The position numbers and the translations under genes were made by a program. Of a stretch of 64,000 nt of DNA, positions 21,791 to 32,821 are shown in pieces. The DNA is taken from positions 16,966,945 through 17,030,944 of the forward strand of contig NC_069129.1 in NCBI RefSeq assembly GCF_026914265.1, read 5' to 3'. This DNA comes from Mya arenaria. Its lineage: Eukaryota > Mollusca > Bivalvia > Myida > Myidae. Each line of letters starts with the position of its first letter. Positions within the stretch are counted from its first letter, which is position 1. The notes beneath the pieces are model-generated. The model made no database searches. It saw only the letters and a program-made list of their open reading frames with translations, and was not told where the DNA came from.

Positions 21791-22447
21791 GACTGCGTGG
21801 GGTGGCTACATTCAAAGAGCTCTTAAATCTTTAATATTTGCTACATGACTTCAAATTGAACTTTGAGTTTCTTAAAAATAATTGGCTATACAAAAACTTA
21901 AAACAGGATGTTGTTTAACCATTTTAGCTTTCCATCAGTAGAATTATGACATTTAGATCGATTTCCGGCGTTTAAATATGTTAAAATGTGGATTTTTAAA
22001 TTATCGATATTAATCAATGGAAGGGCAAGGGGGTAATAGTGAACTTAGGTACTTTTTGCATGATTGAATGTAAAATAGTGGTGTGTTTTAATGACATTTG
22101 TTCAAGTTTAATAATATGATTTCTACTTACTGTAAAGACAGACAAGTTAAGCAGAGTTCGAGTGCATGTTAAGTACACAACTGGCGTTTCATCCCCATAA
22201 ATGGCGTTAGGGTCGTAAAGCACTAGAAAACAGTGTTATATTGCGTGCTAATTTGTCTAATTGAATATAAATGATATTTATTTAGTGGTGTCTGATCACA
22301 AGTTGGTCATATTTCTGAAAGTTCACCATCTATCAAGTTCAGGTAAACGCTACCCTACAGTCAATTTTGCCAAAAAAGCCGGGCCACCGTCTGGCCTGCC
22401 TCGTGTCCTACTTAGTTTATAGTATATAAGTAAACACAGTTTGGGTA
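21791..22447. other. Intergenic, nothing recognised
   Basis: AT-rich; only short, unsupported reading frames and no clear repeat structure. Confidence 0.4.
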
Positions 22448-22747
22448 AGATGTCCTGGAGCGAGCCATTTTTTGCGAAAAATCAATGAAAACCAGTTAAA
22501 TTAGTCTAATGACAAAATATTAGATCGCAGATTTTATATTTAAGTTCAAAAATTGATGTTTTATGCATTTTTCTTAAGCCATAAAACAGGAGTTTTCGAA
22601 CGGAAATATGAAAATCTGCGATCTGATCTTTTGTCAGCAGTCTTATATCATTGATTAGCAGATATTTACGCAAAAATTGGCTCGCTCCAAGACAAAAAAT
22701 AAAAAAAGTTGTAGAAATGGTAAATCTGTGAGAGTGCAGCTTTAAAG
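22448..22747. mobile_element. Palindromic MITE, family A, copy 1 (left end truncated)
   Basis: The right end is 'atctgtgagagtgcagcttta'. Inner arms 'tggagcgagccattttttgcg' and 'caaaaattggctcgctccaag' pair with each other. Compared with the 23935-24308 copy, about 45 bp are missing on the left. Confidence 0.7.
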
Positions 22748-23262
22748 AAGATGTCAGGGTTGATATTTTTCAGCGTTACGGATGAGCGCAGAATTCCGGG
22801 TGGTGCTTCGTGATACACCATTTGCAAAGGGAGCTCATGAGTGACCAGGGGGCTTCTCTTCATTGACACCAGGTTTGAGACCAATAACCAGGAGGTCTCT
22901 ATTTGCATTGACTCAAGATAACAGTTGTCGAGGGCAGGCCAAAAAAGAAAATTATTTGTATTTGGAGAGTACGGAGAATTATAATAGCACGCAAACGAAA
23001 AATTGCCGTGACTTCTGCATAGGTAAATCTGTCAATTTTAAATAGATCGTAAAAATTGATTTTCAGCTGACGATGATTAAGTTAGCTTTCAGTCTCAATT
23101 CCGGAAGAAGAAAGAACAGTTATGATATATACCTACAATTCATTTTTTTTTCTTTTAATAAGGTTATATATGTAGCAAGTGTGAATACGCGTTGTTCAGG
23201 TGTCCGATAAACTTGTCAGTTTAACTAGCCAATGAAAATAAGTAATAGATACAGTATGAGTT

Positions 23263-23403
23263 TTTCAAAAGTGTCCTCTTACAGGCGTTAGAAGCCGTTT
23301 CGCTTGGACAAACGCCAATTGTGTCAGAGGCGAAGCCGAGGATAGCATTGGTGTTCGTCCTAGCGAAACGGTTTCGTACGTCTGTAAGAGGACACTATTG
23401 AAG
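23263..23403. repeat. Foldback element with ~49-bp arms
   Basis: Arms 23271-23319 and 23347-23395 pair well ('gtgtcctcttacag' with 'ctgtaagaggacac'), and pairing continues weakly outside them. The spacer is 27 bp. It fits a short foldback or MITE. Confidence 0.75.
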
Positions 23404-23934
23404 AAAAAAGCAGTTATTGTATCTCACTTATACGACGATAAGTGTATTGCATATATTAGTGAGCAAATTAATGCATTAATAAATAAATAAATACAGATTT
23501 ATGAATATATACATATATATAGAAATATTTTTCCGACAAATAAACATGCACAGTCCACTTACAACCGTAAGAAGACACTTTTTCAATAGTCGTATAATAC
23601 TAAATAATAATATCTGTGACCACGAATACTTTTGGTATCATTTGATAGGGCAGTGTTTGCTGATTACAAATATTTAAGATACCTGAACTAAATAACTGTC
23701 TATACATACATTATAGATAACGGGATTGCAGATTGTAATTATGTTCGTTATCAAACAAAATGCAGATGTAAATGATTTGGTTTAAGGCCAATAAAGCTTG
23801 ATTGTATTATTTCTTTTTGGTGTAATGTCTACATATTCATTCTATACACTCCAAACCCTAACAATTGATATAACAATGGTACATGATACCGAAATGTACA
23901 TAATTGTACATGAGATACTTTAAACTAGTTTGTC

Positions 23935-24308
23935 TTAAAGCTGCACCCTCACAAATTTAACGTTCTGACAGCTTTTTTAATTTTTGTCTTGAAACGAGCC
24001 ACTTTTGCGAATATTCATGGAAAATCCATGGAAATCAGTTATATAAGACTGCTGACAAAAATTGGATCGCAGATTTTTATTCTTAAGTTTAAAAAAAAAT
24101 ATGTTTTATGCATTTTTCTTGAACCGTTAGTTACGGTTTAAGTCATAAAACATTAATTTTCGAACGGAAATATGATAATTTACAATCTGATTTTTTTCAG
24201 CAATCTTATATCATTGGTTTGCAGATATTTATGCAAAAAATGCTCTTTTCAAGACAAAAAATGAAAAAAAGTTATAAAAATGGTATATCTGTGAGAGTGC
24301 AGCTTCAA
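23935..24308. mobile_element. Palindromic MITE, family A, copy 2 (both ends)
   Basis: Starts 'aaagctgcaccctcacaaa' and ends 'gtgagagtgcagctt', with long imperfect inverted arms including 'tttttgtcttgaaacgagc'. A third copy is at 33836-34101. This type of palindromic element is common in bivalve genomes (family knowledge). Confidence 0.75.
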
Positions 24309-25215
24309 TATATTAGTATGTTATTACAGAACCATCCATATCGGGGAGAGCATAACCGTGCTAATAGTAACATGCGGATAAATTATAACGATTCCATCCT
24401 TGTTATTGAATATGACACAACAATGTAGAGACCAACTCAGCCGGCGATGCTATTTTTTTCAATTAAATGCTCTTACTTAAAGTTGTACGTTCAGCGAGAA
24501 TTTTGGTTATAAAACACAAAAATAACACAACTGTCGTGAAAAGGCATCCTTATTTTAGCGTTGTGCGAAATTTCGTCTCTAGATTCCACTCCGATGGCCT
24601 GATATTAACACGATTTTCAGACCATATTTATTTTTTGGTGGTTACCAAAAAATCCGCTATGGCCTACTCGGAGTTATTCCGAGCAGTTCCGAAAGCCCAC
24701 GAAAGTAAACGGAGCACAAGCACGTGACAGTTATGAATAATCAATGAGGTCAGCAAATCAAAACAAAGATGGACAGATGAAAATGAAAAGAGAAACAGAG
24801 GCAGACAGAGATTGCCAAAATCGATCAGAAAGCGACGGTAAATGAAAAATGTAGGAAAGATATTGACGTCGATGGTTTATTTAGGCATTCATTGAAAGAA
24901 AAGGATAGCATGCAAAGCTTCAAATGGAGTGGGAAAATGGAGGGCGTGGAAACGAAACATCACGATAGGTTTGTGTTTTATCTTTAACATTTTACCTGAT
25001 GTTTGAAAAACATTGATAGTTTATTTATTAACAGTCAGTAGGGCTATCTTTCGACACACTTTCGGGCGGGTGCACATACCCCATTTCCTTGGAGAACGGA
25101 TGTACCTATTCGCCAAAATGTTAGTGAAAGTTCCTATTCAAAATCCAAAATAATTTCGAAAACAAACAAGAGCTGTCAGAGGCAGCTTGATCGACTTTTT
25201 TCATTGCTATAATGC
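24309..25215. other. Intergenic, nothing recognised
   Basis: Contains 'ctcggagttattccgag' near 24667, a small palindrome similar in kind to sequence at 26060-26090. No credible coding frame. Confidence 0.35.
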
Positions 25216-25498
25216 ACCAGTCAGTTGTAACCACGCCCCCCCCCAGGTCCGGGGGTATACTGGGGAAATGGGGCGTGGTTTTACCTTCCAGGTGGCCCCG
25301 CAGTACCGCGTAAAAGGGGTGGTTTTATGTTCGCAAAAATTTGTGGGGAATGGACCTTACCTAGGGTCCCTGGGGTGCGGGGATTTTACCAACTGGTCGT
25401 CCCGGCAGGGCCGGGATTTTACCCGGGGTAGGCTGGAACGAAAGTCAAAGTCCCTGCTATTCCCCGGACCTACGGGGCTGTGGTTACAAATGACTGGT
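25216..25498. mobile_element. GC-rich MITE, family B, copy 1
   Basis: Terminal inverted repeats 'accagtcagttgtaaccac' and 'gtggttacaaatgactggt' bound a GC-rich core. A diverged copy lies at 41096-41356 in the opposite orientation. No transposase is encoded. The frame that crosses it is an artefact of the repeat. Confidence 0.8.
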
Positions 25499-26131
25499 AC
25501 ATAAGCATTAAGGATTTCAGCACTTGCAATATCAATATGGGGGGCACACCCCACACCTAACCCCATAACTTCCTTGTTTACTGCCTATTACACTAATAAG
25601 CAATCAGGCATACTTTTTTATTGTTTTGACATTTCTTATCTTCTCCCTGTACGCTTAAGTAATAAAAATGGTCAAAAGACTCGTTGAAAGCTGGCATATT
25701 TTTATATTAGTCTAAAATAATAGACGTGTTATACGGGATTCTTCCAATCCTTAACGTCTAAACGGGAATGTGCAAAAAACGGGGGTGTTTTAAAAATATT
25801 GAAATTGTTTGTAGTGAAGTATTTTATGGTTGAAATTGATCATAAAGAGTTATTTTCATATTTTACCTTGTAAGTGAAATGTTATTTTGCACTAAACAAG
25901 CATTTAATGCATTAAAACAAGTTGTTTACCTTTCCAATAAAACGAAAGTTGACTGACACAGACAACAATTATGTGAAGGGGAACAACTCGATACAATCGT
26001 AATAGCTCGGCCTCCTCCGACAAAGCTTCGAGATAGACCTCGTTATACAATCGTAACAACTCGGCCATGGCCGAAATGTTCCGAGCGATTTAAAACTGTG
26101 CCCTGAAGCCTTGCAGGTGCCCTTCATGTAT

Positions 26132-26187
26132 ATAGAGCGAACCCGTATGACGTCACACGCACTTGTCGCCGCCATCTTGGTAGACAA
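26132..26187 (+). repeat. Left terminal inverted repeat of the ISL2EU-like element
   Basis: It pairs with 31421-31476. The outer 14 bp and inner ~24 bp are conserved and the middle is diverged. It contains GCCGCCATCTT, a perfect YY1-type site, 80 bp upstream of the transposase ATG, so it may also serve as promoter. Confidence 0.75.
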
Positions 26188-26269
26188 ACAGAGCGTAGCG
26201 ATAAAAGGTCAAAGTGCATGTTTATGAAAAGAATTACCGATAATTGATAGTTAATGTGAAAATATTGAC

Positions 26270-26486
26270 ATGCCTTCTTTTTGTGCAGTGTTTGGGTGTT
26301 CTAATAGACACGACAGGGAAAATGACAGATCTTATTATCGGTTGCCTAAGGTTATAACACATCAGGGAGAACAAACCAAAAAGTTGTCACAGGATCGTAG
26401 AGAGAAATGGCTGTCAAATATAGCGCGAGATGACCTTAAACCTTCAAGCTATGACAACCTGCGAATATGCTCGGATCACTTTATCA
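26270..26486 (+). CDS. Transposase exon 1: THAP zinc finger
   Basis: Starts at ATG 26270 with 'MPSFCAVFGCSNRHDR'. Two cysteines four residues apart, a tryptophan-containing 'REKWLSNIAR', then 'RICSDHF' provide the C2CH residues of a THAP DNA-binding domain. The exon ends at a GTAAGA donor (26487) with one base of a codon. The open frame beyond the donor is intronic. In this family the THAP domain binds the transposon ends. Confidence 0.8.
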
Positions 26487-26753
26487 GTAAGAAATATTTC
26501 GCAACTGTTCATATTTTTGCATGTCATTTATGCCATTTAACCACATTCACATTGTAAATATGGATTTGTTTATTGAGATGGTGCCTAGCTGCACTGTATG
26601 TTCATGTTACAACATATAATGAATAAAGTAAACCTGGGTTTACTTCATGAATCATTCACACGGTTTCTGACCTTAATGGAAAAAGATTTTCTGTTGTATA
26701 AGAGTTATGTTCTTGCAAGACATTATTTATTTAAGTGTTGTAAATCATTTCAG

Positions 26754-28000
26754 AAAAACCGGCAGACCTCTATGACCAACTTAATCCTGACTGGGCTCCA
26801 ACTGTTAAGATGGGCCACATTCGTACATTCATGTCCCCATCCCCATCCAAATCTAGATACAACCGCTCACTTAACCGGTCGGTAAGGAAACAGCACACTG
26901 CCGCAGCAATGAGTCTACTCGAACTGCGATGTTCTACCCCAGAATTGGAATCAGAAGATGTTGATGTTGGTGTGATGGAGTCAGGGACTTCAACACAAAC
27001 AGACATTGACAAAAATCTGCTTACTGCCATAGAGAGTGAGCTTCAGGTACTACAGAAGGAAAACCGTGAAATGAAAGCCATGTTAGAAGAGAAGAAACTT
27101 GATGAATCATTCTTTCGGAATGATAGTGCAAAGGTTAAATATTATACAGGCCTACCAGACTTTACAGTTCTACAAGCATTGTACCATTATGTAGAGCCAG
27201 ACATTACACTAACCCACAAAAGTGCACTGAACAAATTTCAGAAGCTTATAATAGTGTTGATGAAACTGCGTCTGAACACTTCAAACCTTGATCTTGCGAT
27301 TCGGTTCGGTGTATCAGACTCAACTGTGTCAAGAGTCTTTCAATCAGTGATTGACGTCCTGAGTGTTGCCCTTCGACCATTGATACACTGGCCGGACAGG
27401 GAGTCATTGAAAAAAACAATGCCAATGAGCTTCAGAACTCACTTCGGAACCAAAGTGTCTGTGATAATTGACTGCTTTGAAGTGTTCATGGAAAGGCCTT
27501 CAAATCTAAAAGCACGTGCAGAGACCTGGTCAAATTATAAGCACAGCCACACTGCTAAGTACTTAATAGGCATAGCGCCTCAGGGTGTCATTTCCTTTAT
27601 TTCAAATGGTTATGGCGGCCGAGCAAGTGACAAAACCATCACTGAAAACTCTGGAATACTCGACAAACTTGTTCCCGGAGACCTCATTTTGGCTGACAGG
27701 GGCTTTGACATCCAGGAAAGTGTGGGAACAATGTGTGCCCAAGTGTACATTCCGGCATTTACTAAAGGTAAAGCCCAACTTGGTGCCTTGGATGTGGAGA
27801 AGACACGGAGGATTGCGAACAGTCGGATCCATGTAGAAAGAGTTATTGGACTTGTTCGCCAAAAGTACCAGATCCTGTCTTCTAAAGTACCCCACGACTA
27901 CCTCCAGACAGATGAAGACAAGACACTTGCACTGGATAAAATAGTTCATGTCTGTTGTGCACTCACCAATATGTGTAACTCTGTTGTACCATTCAACTAA
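26754..28000 (+). CDS. Transposase exon 2: HTH and DDE endonuclease domain
   Basis: Follows a 'catttcag' acceptor and restores frame with exon 1, giving 487 aa in total. It first completes the THAP domain ('[18 protein letters not shown]'). A linker with a short coiled coil (~'[19 protein letters not shown]') comes next, then a helix-turn-helix resembling HTH_Tnp_4 ('[18 protein letters not shown]'). The DDE_Tnp_4 catalytic region includes '[14 protein letters not shown]' (first Asp), '[12 protein letters not shown]' (second Asp) and '[17 protein letters not shown]' (Glu). The order and spacing match DDE_Tnp_4 transposases. No stop is seen inside the domain, so an active enzyme is possible. 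An ATG at 26810 would give a shorter product without THAP. Confidence 0.88.
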
Positions 28001-28739
28001 TGTCTTACTGCCAGCGCATTGAAATCATGACTTTTGTCACTTCTTTTGTGGTTGCAAACCTAAGGTTTTTCATGCTTTAATGTTGCTTTAAATAATGTAT
28101 GACAATGTGCTGCATAGGTAATCAAATTATTTATATATGTCTGATAATGTGCTTTTTTCATCAAGTGCCTTTTTCATAAGTTAAAACAACTGCTGTGTAA
28201 TGTAGTGTATATATTGTATATAGCTCTGCAATGTGCTCTTTTTTGTTACTTCTTATTTAAAGGTTAAATTTTCATAAATTTATTTTATTCTCTTTTTTCA
28301 GTTTGAAATAAAATTTTAATCTATAATAAGTTATTTGATGAAATCATTTTTATCACTAGTTTTTTTTAACAATTGGTGTATTTTTCATATCTAAACAGTT
28401 GTTACCAATAGGGCTCTTATTTAAAAAATGTTTTATTATTATTAATGAAAGCAATTTGTTCATTTTTCAAGAAATATCAGATTTTGCAATATATGACCAT
28501 AGAGAACATGGAACTAGTCCCTTAGTGCGCTCATGTCCATAACATTATTTTCTTAGAAACAAATAAATGTAATGAAAATATCATTTAACTTTGGTTCAAT
28601 ACATATCCCCATTAGCATTTTATTTCAGTAATGTTCAAGGTTTTACCTCAACCCTAAATGTGTTGGTCATAACTTAATTAATAAAAAATCATTTTAACTA
28701 GATTCTTCAAAGTCTTCGTAGAAAGTTTCTCCCAGGTTG

Positions 28740-28886
28740 ACATCATCATCATCATCATCATCAACACCAGCAGCAGCATCATCATCATCATCCCTTTATC
28801 ACTGTACGCATCATCATCAACACCATCAACAACAACAACACCATCATCATCATCACCACCAACACCATCATCTACATCATCATAAT
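28740..28886. repeat. (ATC)n microsatellite, block 1
   Basis: Runs of catcatcat interrupted by cag and aac units. Confidence 0.85.
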
Positions 28887-29026
28887 GTACAGAAGACAAT
28901 ATCATAATTGGTTGACATTTATTTCACATGATTTTTACCTATGTTTTCATTTTCATCATCACCAATAACACCCCAACAATATGTTAAAACAAGCCATAAA
29001 ATGAAAACAAAATTGAATGCAACATG

Positions 29027-29307
29027 GCAAGCACATATGTTTAATGCAAATTGCAACACACAATCTGTCCCTTATAAATACTGTCTTCTTGTCTAATATC
29101 ACTTCAATACTGTACACATCATCATTCATTCATCGTTCATTCATTCATCATCATCAACAACAGCAACAACAAGAACCACTACCATCATCATCATCATCAA
29201 TCATCATCATCATCATCATCATCATCAATCATAATGCAAGCACATTTTTAAGTACCGCAAATTACAACACACAACAGTCTGTCCTTCATAAATACTGTCT
29301 TCTTGTC
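29027..29307. repeat. Local direct duplication around (ATC)n block 2
   Basis: Segments 29027-29093 and 29236-29307 match, from 'gcaagcacat' to 'aaatactgtcttcttgtc', and flank a second ATC/AAC microsatellite at 29117-29232. Replication slippage or unequal exchange is the simplest explanation. Confidence 0.75.
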
Positions 29308-29316
29308 AATTTTTCA

Positions 29317-30822
29317 TTATGTATGCTTAGTTTTTTTCCGTTTCAAATTTCTTAATTTTCTACAGTCTGGACAAAACCACTGTCCTTTCGGTACAGATTT
29401 CACACCAACACAGTTGAAATGAAACCATTCATAGCGGCATTCATTGCTGTCACACGCTACCATTTCCCCATATTCCACATCCCTACAATAACAAAATAGT
29501 TCAGTCTGAGGTGAATCCTCACTTGAGCTTTTTTTCCTGTTGCCTTCCACACAGCCTTTAGTATAAAACTTCCCTACAAGTTCAGGCAAAATAGCTGTTT
29601 TGAAGATGTGCAAAGACTTTGCACAGATTTCCCCCCAAAATTTGTCATCGAAAAGCACTTCTTCAATGTGCAAGTCCTGAAGAGTCCAAACAACAAAGAA
29701 AGCTCTTTCAAGCTTACACACACCCAGTTGTGTTTGCACCTGGTAGTAATATTGATGCGAATTCGACAAGCACATCTTACCATCCTGGTCTTTCTGAAGA
29801 CAGAAGTTTTTGTCGACTACATCTTTAACAAGACAGTCTTTGGCACAAAATGGACATTTGACTTCCACTGTGCTGGTGCCACAGCAGTCACATGACATCA
29901 TTGCATCAGGAGATGCACCTATGTGTGGATGTTCAGACGATATAATGAAGCCAGAAGGTCTTATCCTTACATTCTGGTGCTGCTTGCTTATTTGTGCAGT
30001 GAATGCCTCAATTGCCTTCTTCTCATGGGTACATCCCCATTTTGTTGTTATTACACTAATCTTGTTGCCTTCTGGGTAGCATATATTGGACACAAGACTT
30101 AAAGCTGGCTTGCAAGGATCTGTGTGGCACACAGCTTTCATTCTGGACGCAGTCATCCTTCCTGAACGGAACCTGTACCATAGTCTGTTTGTAGACTGGT
30201 CACGAGTGATTGCCTCAACATGGGTAGCTTGAGCAGGTGACACACTAACCTCAAGATCACTACACTTAGCAAGGAGCTCATTGTACTCAAGGTCATATGC
30301 ACTTTCTTCCCTAAGTTCTGTAAGAATCTTTGGCAATTCACACTGTAAAATCTCTGGCACATAATTGTCTGAGAATTCTGGCAGCAGTGACAATATCGCT
30401 GGATTTGACTTTGACTGGGCTAGATTTTGGAAGAAAGCCTGCACTCTGTCAGCTGAAGGTGGATTTTTCATTTTTCTTGTGTTGAGCTGTGGCTGTGTGG
30501 CAGATTCCTGGCTAATATCAACAGATGTATCAAACTTTCTCTTCAGTGTAGCAGCACTGGTAAAATCGATCTCGTTCAGCTGTGCATAAGACACGTGATT
30601 GAATGTACGTGGTAACTTCCAATAAGCAGGCACCTCTGTCACAGTACGACTCTCGCGTAGCTTAATAACTGCTTCAATGCAGAACAACAGTGAAGCAACA
30701 TGGGTGCAGGTTTCACCGAGTCCAGCCATACATGTACAATGTCCCGCTATAATAGGACCATCTATCTCTGCGATTATCCAGGGCCGGAGTGGTTTTTCAT
30801 TCAGTCGCTGGGAGTGTAGAAC
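29317..30822 (-). CDS. SWIM-YqaJ-PHD protein of the ISL2EU-like transposon, exon 2
   Basis: Starts after a 'catatttcag' acceptor, joins exon 1 in phase 0 and ends at a stop at 29317; the whole protein is 629 aa. A SWIM zinc finger near the exon start reads 'GHCTCMAGLGETCTHVASLL' (CxC...CxH). The central YqaJ-type nuclease domain has 'WYRFRSGRMTASRM', the Asp-containing 'GASPDAMMSC', 'TVEVKCPF' with its E-x-K, and 'YYYQVQTQLGV', the usual order of the lambda-exonuclease-like fold. The C-terminus is a PHD finger from 'FCYCRDVEYGEMVACD' through 'WFHFNCVG' to 'WFCPDCRKL'. In ISL2EU elements this second protein is thought to process DNA ends; the PHD might guide the complex to chromatin (inference). 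Confidence 0.88.
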   Translation of the reverse strand, partial: VLHSQRLNEKPLRPWIIAEIDGPIIAGHCTCMAGLGETCTHVASLLFCIEAVIKLRESRTVTEVPAYWKLPRTFNHVSYAQLNEIDFTSAATLKRKFDTSVDISQESATQPQLNTRKMKNPPSADRVQAFFQNLAQSKSNPAILSLLPEFSDNYVPEILQCELPKILTELREESAYDLEYNELLAKCSDLEVSVSPAQATHVEAITRDQSTNRLWYRFRSGRMTASRMKAVCHTDPCKPALSLVSNICYPEGNKISVITTKWGCTHEKKAIEAFTAQISKQHQNVRIRPSGFIISSEHPHIGASPDAMMSCDCCGTSTVEVKCPFCAKDCLVKDVVDKNFCLQKDQDGKMCLSNSHQYYYQVQTQLGVCKLERAFFVVWTLQDLHIEEVLFDDKFWGEICAKSLHIFKTAILPELVGKFYTKGCVEGNRKKSSSEDSPQTELFCYCRDVEYGEMVACDSNECRYEWFHFNCVGVKSVPKGQWFCPDCRKLRNLKRKKTKHT

Positions 30823-31017
30823 CTGAAATATGCACAGGGTTAATGATAAATATTAAATAACAATAATTACATTTTGCTAAAATTAATATCTGATATTATA
30901 GATGAATAACTTTAAAAACTCACATTTCAAAATTTGTTAGTTTGTTTTTTTTCAATGAAATTTACGTACAGAAATAATGTATATAATTCATAACGTTTAA
31001 TTCTGAAATTAACAGAC

Positions 31018-31401
31018 CTTGGCTGTCACAACACTTTTGTCATTGATGATACAGCTGCCGACATCACTGACAAATCCTGACACGAACTGGTTGTAGGCAT
31101 CAAGTCCCTTGTAACATCTCAATTCTTCCCTTGTATAAGGACTGGGGTTGAAAATCAAATAGTTAATAATGTCAATGTATGTGACAGCTGGTAGAACATT
31201 TTCATCCGTTGACCACAGAACAATGTCATAGGGGTCTTGCCCGTGAATTACGGTCAATTTGTCCACATAACGATTCTTTTCTAATGCATCTAGTCCATCT
31301 CGATACAAAAGAACATCTTCACACTCGATAGAATTCCCACTCACATTAGAATTTGACTTTTTCTTACTCGATAACACTGGTTTTCTTTTAATCGTCGCCA
31401 T
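31018..31401 (-). CDS. SWIM-YqaJ-PHD protein, exon 1 (N-terminus)
   Basis: ATG at 31399-31401, 384 nt, ending at 'GCCAAG|GTCTGT'. Sum with exon 2 is 1890 nt, divisible by three. The basic N-terminus ('TIKRKPVLSSKKKSN') could be a nuclear signal. The rest ('TYIDIINYLIFNPSPYTREEL') is typical of SWIM/YqaJ proteins before the zinc finger. It starts 20 bp inside the right terminal repeat. Confidence 0.8.
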
Positions 31402-31420
31402 TTTCTACCGGTGCGCGCAC

Positions 31421-31476
31421 TTGTCTACCAAGATGGCGGACACCGGAAACTAGGTCACCTATCGGGAACGCTCTAT
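31421..31476 (-). repeat. Right terminal inverted repeat of the ISL2EU-like element
   Basis: Reverse complement partner of 26132-26187; contains AAGATGGCGGA, one base off the YY1 consensus, 20-30 bp upstream of the ATG of the YqaJ gene. Confidence 0.75.
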
Positions 31477-32821
31477 ATCGTTATGTTTTGACAGAATGAA
31501 ATGAAAAAAAGCCGTCAAACTCATAATTATAAGTTGGATATTTATTTTTTTGTGTACGGAACTAATATAAAATAACATTATCTGGTAATATTTCTTGTTT
31601 TTATGATATTTTATAGACTCTATATGCTTTAACCCGGAATCCTGATCGGAACAACTACCCACTTTTGATACTAAACAATTTGTACGTGAAGGATTTGCCA
31701 TATCAAAAATCTAAAAAAAAATCCGCCAACGTACAATTATTTGGACTAATTTTTATATCTAGGATTAAAAAGAAATAAATTGCCCAAAATGTACCATTTC
31801 GGACTAGATATTATGTACCTTTCCTAGGGGGTGAACCTGGCCGTTTGCCATCATTGCTGACCAGAATTATTCAGTTCTGGGGGGGGGGACACACGTTAAA
31901 AGGTTACAACCCCTGAGTGACTCCAATCTTGTGTCAATTACTGGATCCGCCTTTGGCAGGCTTTGGCAAAACATGCCTGGATCACTGTAAAATAAGATTA
32001 CATGCAAAATCCAGAATTTCTAAGTCAAATGTTAAAAGGGCAAAATAGTTGGCATCATATGCAAGTTAGAGATATCGTCAAAAACTTGAAAAAGTCAAGC
32101 TAAATCCAATAGCAACTGCAATTCAATTGAAAAGAACAATTGTATACCGCACATTTATTGGCATTTCAATATATGTAATTTGTTTTGAAATATTTTCATT
32201 ACCAAAAAATTGCATTTGATGTCTTTTTTGACTAACTGAAGGACCTGAGCCCAACCCCCAAATGTGTAAATACAGCCCTTCAATAAGCTGTGATAAAGCA
32301 TTCGTTTGTTAAGAAAATCCATTCCTTTTGACAAATGGTCGAAATTAACACAAGCCAGTAAGCCATGCACTGGTAAAATGCCTCGGGTCTTACCCAAATT
32401 CTGATTTTTTATAGTAGGGCTTGTTTGAAATTTGATTCAAAGCTAAAGTATACGAATCAGGGCTTCTTCATCAAAAAGTCTAATTTCAATGATTGTTTTG
32501 ATCCTGCTCATGATTGAAATGGCATTTGAAAAAAATATTTTATCATTTTTATATCAATAATATAAGAACCTGGCTTTAAATAGAAATTGGTACATATGTG
32601 ATACTAGTTAACATGTTAAAGGTAGTCCATCCATCTTTTATGCAAAAAAATAATGCAAAAAAATATATTTCTTTTCTTTTTATATTTCTGTTTTGTATAT
32701 GAACTCTACAAAATACATGTACCAAGGGTTTAATTATTATAAGATAAATGATTTGCTGAAATTTCTATATAAACATAATATAATAATAGTTAATAAAAAT
32801 TTACAGTATTTTGGGTTTCAG
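31477..32821. other. Intergenic, nothing recognised
   Basis: AT-rich with a G10 homopolymer near 31879. Frames here are short and carry no family resemblance. Confidence 0.4.

Larger units (their letters stand above)
28001..29316. other. Convergent 3' region between the two transposon genes, with microsatellites
   Basis: AT-rich 3' sequence of both genes, including 'gaaataaaatttt' near 28305 that may be the transposase poly(A) signal. Two ATC-type microsatellite blocks and a diverged direct duplication follow. There is no gene; a frame reading runs of Asp/Val/Met here is just the microsatellite. Confidence 0.6.
26132..31476. mobile_element. ISL2EU-like DNA transposon with THAP-DDE transposase and YqaJ protein
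   Basis: Ends ATAGAGCG (26132) and its complement CGCTCTAT (31476) are each flanked by AT, a probable 2-bp target duplication. Both 56-bp terminal repeats share an inner block 'ccgccatcttggtagacaa'. Two convergent genes, each of two exons, start 80-140 bp inside the ends. A THAP/DDE transposase together with a YqaJ-type nuclease is the known signature of the eukaryotic ISL2EU (IS4EU) superfamily. No stop or frameshift is seen in either gene, so the copy may be autonomous. Length is 5345 bp. Confidence 0.85.

Noticed and set aside
25187-25504. 105-codon frame as a gene
   Set aside because: It covers the family-B MITE almost exactly; the sequence is a repeat with inverted ends.
28678-28905. 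Asp/Val/Met-rich minus-strand frame
   Set aside because: Translation of an ATC microsatellite.
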